Positions 6,525-11,954 of a stretch of DNA of 11,954 nt are shown here, piece after piece. The stretch's first letter is position 1; every line of letters starts with the position of its first letter. The notes below the pieces were generated by a model. That model ran no database searches. It saw nothing but the letters and a program-made list of their open reading frames with translations, and was not told the DNA's origin. The position numbers were made by a program, and so were the translations under genes. Source of the DNA: Baffinella frigidus (taxonomy: Eukaryota > Cryptophyceae > Cryptomonadales > Baffinellaceae); contig MU646704.1 of NCBI GenBank assembly GCA_026770585.1, forward strand, positions 361,848 to 373,801, in the 5' to 3' direction.

Positions 6525-6605
6525 TTCAGCCATTTCCTTCGGCAGAGGTCTCGAATTCGAAGGTTTGTCCCAAGGAAATGGCTCAAGCTCCAGCCTCGAT
6601 TTGAT
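6525..6605. repeat. Foldback M, related to foldback N
   Basis: AGCCATTTCCTTCGGCAGAG and the complementary TGTCCCAAGGAAATGGCTC pair, with TTCGAATTCGAA at the centre. The arm sequence GAGCCATTTCCTTGGGACAG recurs inside foldback N (11582-11601). No target duplication could be defined. Confidence 0.65.
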
Positions 6606-6617
6606 CCAGGAGGGGCG

Positions 6618-6788
6618 GGATCTGATATGGAAACACTAGTAATTTATAAACTTGGTTTCAATCAAAATTACTACACGTTTGCTTTGATATTACTGATAGA
6701 GGTCGGTATGTGTAGTAAATTTCATTAAACCGTTTATAAATTATAAGTGTTTCGATTCATAAATGATAAGTGTTTCGATATGAGATCT
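6618..6788. mobile_element. AT-rich foldback Q2
   Basis: The arms run from GGATCTGATATGG on the left to ATCGATATGAGATC-like sequence on the right. The inner part, AATTTATAAAC...TTACTACAC, pairs with GTGTAGTAAATTTCATTAAA. The right arm holds a tandem duplication of a 22-base unit, ATAAGTGTTTCGATTCATAA, that the left arm lacks. The loop GTTTGCTTTGATATTACT resembles the loop of Q1, so the two form one family joined by the conserved inner ACTACAC/GTGTAGT stem. Confidence 0.7.
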
Positions 6789-6853
6789 TTATTAGGTATG
6801 TTAAAGAAAACGTGAAGTAATTTTGATACCTGGTATTCCGGGAGGCGCCATGT

Positions 6854-7016
6854 TAATAGGGTAACGGCCTGAAAATGGGGTAGTTAGGCCTACGGCATTG
6901 CCTAGGACCTCCTACCGTAGGCCGAGACTTTTTGGTCCTAGGATCCCTCGGCCGGTAGGAGGTCCTAGGCAATGCCGTATGCCTAACTACCCCATCTTCA
7001 GGCCGTTAGCCTATGA
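6854..7016. mobile_element. Foldback D1 (163 bp) with ATGT duplication
   Basis: Long arms (AATAGGGTAACGGCCTGA, TGGGGTAGTTAGGCCTACGG, then CATTGCCTAGGACCTCC) pair with the right half almost throughout, leaving a small centre with GAGACTTTTTGG. ATGT lies at 6850-6853 and 7017-7020. Taking out the element plus one ATGT rejoins GGAGGCGCCATGT to CTACATGAGCCG. This matches the uninterrupted E repeat at 6466-6495 and in the E units. The partner D2 at 11197-11359 has the same length. Confidence 0.85.
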
Positions 7017-7100
7017 ATGTCTACATGAGCCGACTCCTGTTGAAGATTACTACAGCGGGTCATCTTGATGTGGTTCCCTTTAGGTTGCTGGTGGTTGGTT

Positions 7101-7657
7101 ACCTGGCATTCTGGGAGGCGCCAGGTCCACATGAGGCGCTGCGCCAGCGCCCACTGCGCCCCCGCCTGCCATGGAGAATCACAACGCTCAGCCACTTAGC
7201 AGCGACCAAGTTCCTTTTTCCCCGGACATCCGGGGGAAACGCGGTTATAATTCCAGGGCAATGGATAAGATTCTAGTACAAATGGTTTAGATGGACTGTA
7301 TCCGTGACGCCCCCCGTGGCTGCATTCCGGGAGGCGCCACGTCCACATGAGGCGCTGCGCCAGCGCCCACTGCGCCCCCGCCTGCCATGGCGAATCACAA
7401 CGCTCAGGATGCTCAGAGTGGAGAGAACCACTTAGCAGCAACCGAAGATATTTCCCCCCGGATTCTCGGGGGGCAATTCCGGTTGGAATCCATAAAAATG
7501 GATAAGATTCTAGTACAAATCGTTTAGATGGACTGCATCCGTGAAGCCCCCGGTGGCGGCATTCAGGGAGGCGCCACGTCCACATGAGGCGCTGCGCCAG
7601 CGCCCACTGCGCCCCCGCCTGCCATGGATAATCACAACGCTCAGAATGCTCAGAGTG
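7101..7657 (+). repeat. Tandem repeat E (about 2.5 units of 215-240 bp)
   Basis: Each unit contains CATTCCGGGAGGCGCCACGT, CCACATGAGGCGCTGCGCC, AGCGCCCACTGCGCCCCCGC, CTGCCATGGCGAATCACAAC, and then CACTTAGCAGCAACC, a CCCCGGA/TCCGGGG hairpin, and GATAAGATTCTAGTACAAAT. Heads start near 7101, 7318 and 7556. Fragments occur near 8007-8045 and 8236-8255. A 154-codon reverse frame repeats WALAQRLMWTWRLPEC because the DNA repeats. It has no recognisable domain, so I do not call a protein. Confidence 0.85.
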
Positions 7658-7795
7658 CACTGCCAGGCCGGTGAGTTTGCAAAAGTCAATTCACCCACAA
7701 AATTTGTCACCTTAGAAACCAGGTGCCCAGAATGGGAACTTCAAAAATCGATTTTCGCCTTGAGTTGACTAATACAAAAACTCCGGCCTGGCACG
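7658..7795. mobile_element. Foldback T (138 bp) with GAGTG duplication
   Basis: The left end CACTGCCAGGCCGG and the right end CCGGCCTGGCACG are inverted. Further in, AAAGTCAATTC and GAGTTGACTA pair loosely. GAGTG occurs at 7653-7657 and 7796-7800. Deleting the element plus one copy gives GCTCAGAGTGGAGAGAAC, exactly the sequence of the preceding E unit at 7411-7428. This is a clean filled-versus-empty comparison. No gene is inside. Confidence 0.85.
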
Positions 7796-7800
7796 GAGTG

Positions 7801-8097
7801 GAGAGAACACTGCACCGTTACTCTAGAGGCGTTGTGCGAGAGCGTCGGGGGAGGAGTGCCCCCGCCTGTGCGAGAGAACGAACACCGTTACGCTCGAGGA
7901 ACTCTCCGGAGTTGCTCCAGACTTAGGATCCCCAAAAGTGAAACTCTGTTGTGTAGAGTACCAACCACTGAGCAGCCACTCGTGAGGGACGGAGGTCCCC
8001 GCCCACTGCGCCCCGGCCTGCCATGGAGAATCAGAATCCTCAGAGGACCTGGAGAGGACACCTCCCCCCCATGTGTTACCCTGCACCAGTACCACTA
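7801..8097. repeat. Diverged E-derived sequence
   Basis: GGAGAGAACACTGCACCGTTAC, GCTCGAGGAACTCTCCGGAG, GAGTACCAACCACTGAGCAG and GCCCACTGCGCCCCGGCCTG are fragments of the E unit and of a related motif set that recurs around 8230-8480. The frames here (67, 107 and 101 codons) overlap on both strands and are not supported. Confidence 0.55.
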
Positions 8098-8215
8098 CAG
8101 GAGTACCTCGCTCACAAGAAAGCGCCCCCCCCCCTAGGACCACCATAGGGCCCTGTGCATGGTCCTACTGTAGGGTCCTAGGGGGAGGTGCTTTCTGATG
8201 AGCGAGGTGCCCCTG
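8098..8215. mobile_element. Foldback element A6 (118 bp)
   Basis: A nearly complete family A copy far from the cluster at 433-2607. The left end is TA then CAGGAGTACCTCGCTCACAA. The core GGACCACCATAGGGCCCTG is oriented as in A4. The right end is TGATGAGCGAGGTGCCCCTG, followed by TT and not TA. Its distance from the others supports dispersal and not simple tandem duplication. Confidence 0.8.
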
Positions 8216-8292
8216 TTCAGTGAGGACACTCGACCGTTACGCCAGCGCCCACTGCTCAGGTGGTGAGGACACTGCGCTAAATTAGAATAGAA

Positions 8293-8493
8293 ATGGCTAA
8301 ACATTACCTTCACTGTAAATTTGAAGATAAAGAAAAACTTAAAGAGCTAGGGGGTAAATGGGACGCTGATATTAAGAAGTGGTATTGTGACAATATGAAT
8401 GAAAAGCTTAAAGAATATAGGGAGCCGTGTCGCTCGAGGAACACTGGAGGACTTCAGAGTACCTACCACTTAGCAGCCACATCACGCTTTTAA
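8293..8493 (+). CDS. Small DUF5710-like protein fragment fused to repeat
   Basis: This is the only reading frame with a domain I recognise. The first 44 residues match the DUF5710 pattern: an aromatic-led strand (YLHCKF, 5-10), a charged helix (KEKLKELGGKWD, 13-24) and KKWYC (28-32), with the conserved G20, W23 and WY (30-31). DUF5710 is a small domain of unknown function, often seen in bacterial, phage and plasmid proteins, usually attached to larger enzymes. Codons are AT-ending, and the 8277-8424 block is far more AT-rich than its surroundings. After EYREP the frame runs into repeat DNA (CGCTCGAGGAAC, also at 7890), so the last 20 or so residues are probably not native and the 3' part of the gene seems lost. 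No ribosome-binding site is evident. I read it as a captured fragment, possibly a pseudogene. The domain call is fairly sure, expression is not. Confidence 0.5.
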   Translation: MAKHYLHCKFEDKEKLKELGGKWDADIKKWYCDNMNEKLKEYREPCRSRNTGGLQSTYHLAATSRF

Positions 8494-8618
8494 AACTCCA
8501 AGATTCGTCCTTACAACTTAAGGTGTTGGTTTTGTCAAGGAATTGACTTTGTGAATGGGCCAGAAACTGCCCCCTTTTCTAACGAAAGTGGCTGGTGCAC
8601 GCACCTGGACGTTGGTCG
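8494..8618. other. Unassigned non-repetitive stretch
   Basis: No gene or repeat is seen. GGCTGGTGCACGCACCTGG near its end resembles the lead-in to repeat F at about 9594. Confidence 0.4.
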
Positions 8619-8765
8619 AATCTACTTTGGAGTCCTCATAACCTTGCATCCGTAGGTGCCCCTATATCCTAGATACCCACACACCTGGAGGTTGGTCGGG
8701 CGGCCCTCGACCCGACACTGGAGTACCACTGCTATAGTTAAACCGACCCTCCGCCCCCCCCGGGA

Positions 8766-8852
8766 TGTGGGTATGAAGGCTCCCATCTGAAGAGCACGGT
8801 GCGTGTAGCGTTCAGACTGGAGAGAACACTATATACGATGCAAGTACCTGGA
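8766..8852 (+). repeat. Direct repeat O, copy 1
   Basis: This stretch, with ATGAAGGCTCCCATCTGAAG, AGCACGGTGCGTGTAGCG and TGGAGAGAACACTATA, is repeated with few changes at 10773-10856. GAAGAGC and CGTGTAG resemble parts of the reverse Illumina adapter, but the repeat context argues that this is genomic. Confidence 0.75.
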
Positions 8853-8884
8853 GGTTGGTCGGGTGGCCTTCGTCCGCAGCGTGC

Positions 8885-8955
8885 GGTTCACTTGAAACGA
8901 TTAACTTAAGCCTTGAACGGTTCACTTAAGTCTTGAACAGTTCACTTAAGCCTTG
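8885..8955 (+). repeat. 20-bp tandem repeat (GAACGGTTCACTTAAGCCTT)
   Basis: Three to four imperfect 20-base units lead into repeat G. An equivalent three-unit run is at 10469-10530, also just upstream of a G copy, so the tandem is a variable-number part of G. Confidence 0.8.
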
Positions 8956-8977
8956 GCTACCTCCACGTACCGCTGCA

Positions 8978-9162
8978 CCACCGCGGAGCGATGGTCCGAG
9001 AGTAACGGGGGTGTTCCCTCTCACAGGCCAAGGCAGTCACCTCGGACAGTTGGCTTCGGCGTCCGCGTGACCGGTCACGCGGGCGTTCACGAGCCTGCCG
9101 GCGGGGCTGTTCCACCGCGGAGCGATGGTCCGAGAGTAACGGGGGTGTTCTCTCTCACAGGC
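8978..9162 (+). repeat. Two 51-bp repeats, nearly identical, 134 bp apart
   Basis: 8978-9028 and 9112-9162 differ at one base (CCACCGCGGAGCGATGGTCC...CTCTCACAGGC). The 134-base offset is not a multiple of three. The 146-codon frame across both therefore reads them as different peptides, which argues that the frame is not coding. Confidence 0.85.
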
Positions 9163-9784
9163 GGGGTGTTGGAGTGTTGGAGTGGTTCGTTGGGGGTTGA
9201 CTACGGGGGTATCATCCCTGTGACATGGGGGCGCCTCCGTCCCTCACGAGCACCGCTGCTCCTTGCTTTGCACTCAAGGTGGGGGGTGACTACAGGGGTA
9301 TCGTATCAAGACGTGGTACCTGGAGGTTTGTCGGGCGGCCTTCGTCCGCAGGGTCGAAGCTACTTTGGAGTCCTCATAACCTTGCATCCGTAGGTGCCCT
9401 TAAAGCCTAAATTTAGGTACCCACATACCTGGATGTTGGGCGGCCTTCGTCCCCGACTTGCACTGTGGGAAGAACAGCAGGGCCATCCTGCAAGAATGCG
9501 TTCCAGTGCCCGCGTATGGCCACACAAGGCGGTCATTGGCCGTTTCTTACATGATGGTGCTAAGGTCGCGTCCAGTATTTGTACGAGCATGTGGCCGGTG
9601 CACGCACCTGGAGGTTGGTCGGGCGGCCTTCGTCCCTGACTTGCACTGGGGAAAACACAGCAGGGCCATCCTGCAAGAATACGTTCCACCACTCGAGAAT
9701 GCTGCAGGATCCTATTTACATGTGGGGTTGTAAATATTTGTACCAGGATAGGGGTTTCCAACCTCGCGCCTGGCCAGGCCAATA

Positions 9785-9884
9785 TCCCTTAAGTGACCAG
9801 GCCTCCAAATTTGGGGGCCTGAGGTCCTAGGCAGGTCCTAGGGCCCTACCGTAGGGCGTATGCGCCTACTGGGCACTTAAGGGA
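9785..9884. mobile_element. Foldback element C2 (100 bp, TA on both sides)
   Basis: The termini are TCCCTTAAGTGACCAGGCC and GGCACTTAAGGGA, with TA at 9783-9784 and 9885-9886. The core GGTCCTAGGCAGGTCCTAGG then GCCCTACCGTAGGGCGTATG is the reverse of the core in C1 at 284-383. Both are exactly 100 bp. The pair lies 9.5 kb apart at opposite ends of the window. Confidence 0.8.
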
Positions 9885-10125
9885 TATGGCAAGTTACGTG
9901 TGGTACCTGGAGGTTGGTCGGGCGGCCTTCGTCTGCCGCGTGCGCCTTGGCTACCTCCAGATACCGCTGCACCACCGTGGAGAGATGTCAGTCAACTTAG
10001 AGATTTCAGTCAACTCATGGCGTCGAACCATCACCTTAACGCGTCCAGGGCGCGGCGTGCGCCTTGGAGACCTCCACATAACGCTGCACCAGCCACTTTG
10101 GACAGAGGTTACAGGGGTGCCTCTA

Positions 10126-10318
10126 GAGCGGTTTTCTCATCTGTCGGCCACTCACCGACATGAGAATATGAACAAGGGCTCCATTTCCGGCAACTTTTGG
10201 CGTGATTCTGAAGTTTTAGAGTTTTATTTTGTGATAAAAATGCCAAAAGTGGCCGGAATTGGAGCCCTTGTTCATAAATTTCATATCGGTTGGTGGCCGA
10301 CAGATGCGAAAACCGCTC
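10126..10318. mobile_element. Foldback U (193 bp) with TA duplication
   Basis: The arms begin GAGCGGTTTTC with CATCTGTCGGCCAC and continue through AACAAGGGCTCCATTTCCGG to CAACTTTTGGC. The right half is the near-complement to CCGCTC. TA flanks it at 10124-10125 and 10319-10320. The host sequence TTACAGGGGTGCC(N)CTACCATACG occurs uninterrupted near 10447 and 10905, and the insertion lies at its TA. An extra stretch, CATTGTTGACACGTATTGAT, follows on the right, so the site is not perfectly restored. The short AT-rich centre has no gene. Confidence 0.75.
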
Positions 10319-10468
10319 TATCATTGTTGACACGTATTGATAAGAAACGGTTCACATCAGCCTTGGCGACTTCCAGGTACCGCTGCACCACCGCGAGAAA
10401 TGTCAGGCATCAAATGACGATTTCAGTCAACTTATGAACAGAGGTTACAGGGGTGCCTTTACCATACG

Positions 10469-10530
10469 AAACGGTTCACTTAAGCCTTGAACGGTTCACT
10501 TAAGCCTTGGACGGTTCACTTAAGCCTCGG
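10469..10530 (+). repeat. 20-bp tandem repeat, second array
   Basis: Three units of ACGGTTCACTTAAGCCTTGG type precede a copy of repeat G. See the array at 8885-8955. Unit counts differ between the two arrays. Confidence 0.8.
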
Positions 10531-10575
10531 CTACCTCCACGTACCGCTGCACCACCCCATTTGGACACGATGGTA

Positions 10576-11052
10576 GTGAATGTACCTGAAACCCTAAACC
10601 CGAAACTCCAAGGTCCTCCAACGATGAAGGCGTCACGTACCGCTGCACAACCGCGGAGAGATTTCAGTCAACTTATGGCGTCGAACCATACAGAGATTTC
10701 AGTGAACTTATGACGTCGAAGCACACACTTGACGCGTGCAGGGCTCAGCGTGCGCATTGGATAGCCAACGAGTGTGGGTGTGAAGGCTCTCATCTGAAGA
10801 GCACGGTGCGTGTAGCGTTCAGCCTGGAGAGAATACTATATGCGATGCAAGTACTGGTGCGCTGCGTGCACGCAGCGCTGCACCACCCAGTTGGAACACA
10901 CGTTACAGGGGTGCCGCTACCATACGAAACGGTTCACGTAAGCCGTCAACGCCTCCACGTAGCGCTGCTACACCGCGAGCAATGTTAGTGAATATACCTG
11001 AAACCCTAAACCCGGAATCCTAAGGTCCTCCAACGATGAAAGCGTCACGTAA
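10576..11052 (+). repeat. Direct repeat V (two copies) at both ends of this span
   Basis: GTGAATGTACCTGAAACCCT, AAACCCGAAACTCCAAGGTC and CTCCAACGATGAAGGCGTCA (10576-10637) recur as 10986-11048. CCCTAAACCC inside is telomere-like but single. Each copy is followed by a G fragment. Confidence 0.7.
10773..10856 (+). repeat. Direct repeat O, copy 2
   Basis: This is a near-identical counterpart of 8766-8852, lying within the G-repeat region and followed by GCAAGTACTGG where copy 1 has GCAAGTACCTGG leading into repeat F. Confidence 0.75.
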
Positions 11053-11196
11053 AGCTGCAACAGCGAGGATAGATGTTAGTGAACTTATGGCGTCGAACCA
11101 TAAACTTAACGCGTCCAGAGGGCGCGTCAACTTAACGTGCTCGGGATGAAGGTTCCGCGAAAGTTGTGATTCAACGTTACTACCCGCTGCCACACT

Positions 11197-11359
11197 AATA
11201 AGGTAACGGACTGAAAACCGGGTAGTTAGTCCTACGGTATTGACTACGGTAGGCCGTAGGGGCCAAGGGGGGCTCCTACGAAAACCAGGTCCTAGGGGCC
11301 CTACGGCCTACCGTAGCCAATTGCGTGGGCCTACGCACCCGGGTTTCAGTCCGTTATGA
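11197..11359. mobile_element. Foldback D2 (163 bp) with ACACT duplication
   Basis: The left end AATAAGGTAACGGACTGAAA then CCGGGTAGTTAGTCCTACGG is plainly the same family as D1. The right end, with CCCGGGTTTCAGTCCGTTATGA, is its inverse. ACACT lies on both sides (11192-11196 and 11360-11364). The interior differs from D1 and contains GGTCCTAGGGGCCCTACGGC. Equal length and shared termini in two places support a real family. Confidence 0.8.
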
Positions 11360-11364
11360 ACACT

Positions 11365-11537
11365 ACCGGATCCTTTTCTTCGGAGTGTACCTTGAATGGT
11401 CACGTACCCCCCCGAACATCCGGGGAGCTAGGTGCATCGTAGCCTTCTGAGTGGAAGTCGGGGGGTTGCCACACGATCAAATGCGTCACATCAGAGGGCT
11501 GGTGGTACTCATGTGGGGTGTTCGAGCTTCTGTCATC
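11365..11537. other. Unassigned stretch
   Basis: GAACATCCGGGGAGC resembles the short CCGGACATCCGGGGG hairpin of repeat E, and TTCGGAGTGTACC resembles 6494-6507. Nothing else is recognised. Confidence 0.4.
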
Positions 11538-11865
11538 CCGCCCACCAACCCTCACGGTCGGACCAACCCGGCGATTGTTTCGAGCCATTTCCTTGGGACA
11601 GAGGGGTCGAATCCGACCCCTCCGTAGGGGAAATCCGAGATCTTAAAATCGACGATTTGGTCCTCCCGTGAGGGTTGGTGGGCCTCTCCGTGCCCTGAAA
11701 CTGCGCGTCCCGCGGTCGCGCGAAAACATCACCTAGCTCTGCCTCAGTTAATCTGGGCTCCTGGTTAAATAATTTTATATCAGGACTCCGTTCAAACGCT
11801 CCAGTACAACGACCATCTAAATGTATTTGCTGCAGAGCCCGGATGAACCGAGGCTGGCGGGGCTC
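11533..11865 (-). pseudogene. Start-less open reverse frame, unrecognised
   Basis: The reverse strand stays open for 110 codons after a TAA (11866-11868) to a TGA (11533-11535) but holds no ATG. The first half (11700-11865) is unique in this window and more AT-rich. It reads plausibly protein-like, with RFIRALQQIHLDG and KLFNQEPRLTEAELGDVF. The second half lies inside foldback N and is surely not native. I recognise no family. It may be a gene or exon remnant cut by N, or chance. Confidence 0.2.
11538..11686. mobile_element. Foldback N (about 149 bp)
   Basis: The outer arms GCCCACCAACCCTCACGGTC and GTGAGGGTTGGTGGGCC pair. The pairing continues through CGATT...CGAG and CATTTCC to a central GGGGTCG-AATC-CGACCCC hairpin. 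The inner arm shares GAGCCATTTCCTTGGGACAG with foldback M. No flanking duplication was identified, so mobility is inferred from structure only. Confidence 0.65.
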
Positions 11866-11921
11866 TTAATGATGCTTTTCGAAGGCATCACTACCGCTCA
11901 AAGAAGGATGCGGAGGCTGGA
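11700..11921. other. Non-repetitive island near the end
   Basis: This is one of the few stretches with no match elsewhere in the window. GAGCCC...GGGGCTC (about 11835-11865) and GATGC...GCATC (11870-11888) form weak hairpins. A tRNA was considered and not supported. Confidence 0.4.
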
Positions 11922-11954
11922 TGGGGAGAGGGAGAGGGAGAGGGAGAGGGAGAG
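11922..11954 (+). repeat. GGGAGA microsatellite at end of window
   Basis: The last 33 bases are about five GGGAGA units running off the end, so the true length is unknown. Confidence 0.9.

Larger units (their letters stand above)
8619..9432 (+). repeat. Direct repeat P (two copies) at both ends of this span
   Basis: CTACTTTGGAGTCCTCATAA, CCTTGCATCCGTAGGTGCCC and GATACCCACA/GGTACCCACATACCTGG occur at 8619-8690 and again at 9358-9432. Both copies run straight into repeat F (GGAGGTTGGTCGGGCGGCC). P and F therefore travel as one module. The second copy gains a short AT insertion. Confidence 0.75.
8677..9945 (+). repeat. Repeat F, six dispersed copies
   Basis: The core ACCTGGAGGTTGGTCGGGCG then GCCTTCGTCC occurs near 8682, 8850, 9318, 9427, 9607 and 9906. 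The copies at 9427 and 9607 extend with GACTTGCACTG and ACAGCAGGGCCATCCTGCAA to about 9510 and 9690. Others switch to CGCAG...GTGCG and run into repeat G. Frames on either strand are not preserved between copies. Confidence 0.8.
8953..11130 (+). repeat. Repeat G, about seven dispersed copies
   Basis: The module CTTGGCTACCTCCACGTACC, GCTGCACCACCGCGGAGAGA, TTTCAGTCAACTTATGGCG and TCGAACCAT...ACGCGTCCAGGGCGCG occurs in whole or part near 8953, 9945, 10362, 10526, 10635, 10945 and 11045. Module order is mostly kept while lengths vary. No RNA fold or protein family is recognised. The GCTGCACCACC core is the most constant piece. Confidence 0.75.

Noticed and set aside
7196-7660. 154-codon reverse frame with repeated WALAQRLMWTWRLPEC
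   Set aside because: The peptide repeats only because DNA repeat E is tandem. The unit also hosts insertions and frame-breaking length changes.
8786-8815. Partial match to reverse Illumina adapter (GAAGAGC, CGTGTAG)
   Set aside because: The match is broken and the sequence is part of repeat O, also present at 10773-10856, so it is better explained as genomic.
9886-10437. 183-codon forward frame, the longest in the window
   Set aside because: It spans repeats F and G and all of foldback U, and no family is recognisable. Other G copies are read in different frames.
11829-11890. Factor-independent terminator from the two adjoining hairpins
   Set aside because: Stems are weak and interrupted, no T-run follows, and no gene ends here.

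Overview
This window looks like repeat-swollen, almost gene-free eukaryotic DNA. I find no intact conserved gene, no rRNA and no convincing tRNA. What fills it is a dense patchwork of foldback (inverted-repeat) elements of about 100-200 bp, plus several families of direct repeats. GC-rich material (many C/G runs, CCTAGG, GGGCCC and GGTACC palindromes) alternates with short AT-rich islands. My best guess for the source is the expanded non-coding part of an organelle genome from a chlorophycean green alga of the Haematococcus/Volvox kind, where palindromic repeats are known to inflate plastid and mitochondrial DNA. That is an inference from style only. Nuclear DNA of an alga or plant is an open alternative, given the CCCTAAA/CCCCTACA telomere-like stretches. 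The poly-G start and GGGAGA-repeat end suggest contig ends.

Layout. 1-2610: a GC-rich palindrome zone. A TA-flanked foldback family with termini CAGGGGTACCTCGC (family A, about 118 bp) occurs five times here, two of the copies split by other DNA, with a variant (B), a 100-bp foldback (C1) and three copies of a dispersed repeat (J). 2622-2634: a 13-mer identical to the end of Illumina adapters, at the border with the next zone. 2640-3455: direct repeats separated by telomere-like C-rich runs. 3455-4085: another repeat family (S) with an internal inverted repeat. 4260-5055: five copies of repeat H. 5466-6790: three AT-rich foldbacks. 6854-7016: foldback D1. 7100-7660: tandem units of about 220-240 bp (E), followed by foldback T and a full copy of A. 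8277-8424: an AT-rich insert with the only recognisable protein domain, a small DUF5710-like module that runs into repeat DNA. 8600-11130: interleaved F and G repeats holding foldbacks C2 and U. 11197-11690: foldbacks D2 and N. 11700-11865: a non-repetitive island with an unrecognised start-less reverse reading frame.

How the parts relate. Four foldback insertions (D1, R, T, U) can be compared with uninterrupted copies of their host repeat elsewhere in the same window, giving probable target-site duplications of 4 bp (ATGT), 4 bp (ATAT), 5 bp (GAGTG) and 2 bp (TA). That is strong internal evidence that these are mobile, non-autonomous elements. No transposase or endonuclease gene is visible. 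The window therefore reads as a landing zone for elements mobilised from elsewhere. Most long reading frames are repeat shadows: where it can be tested, the same repeat copy is read in different frames.
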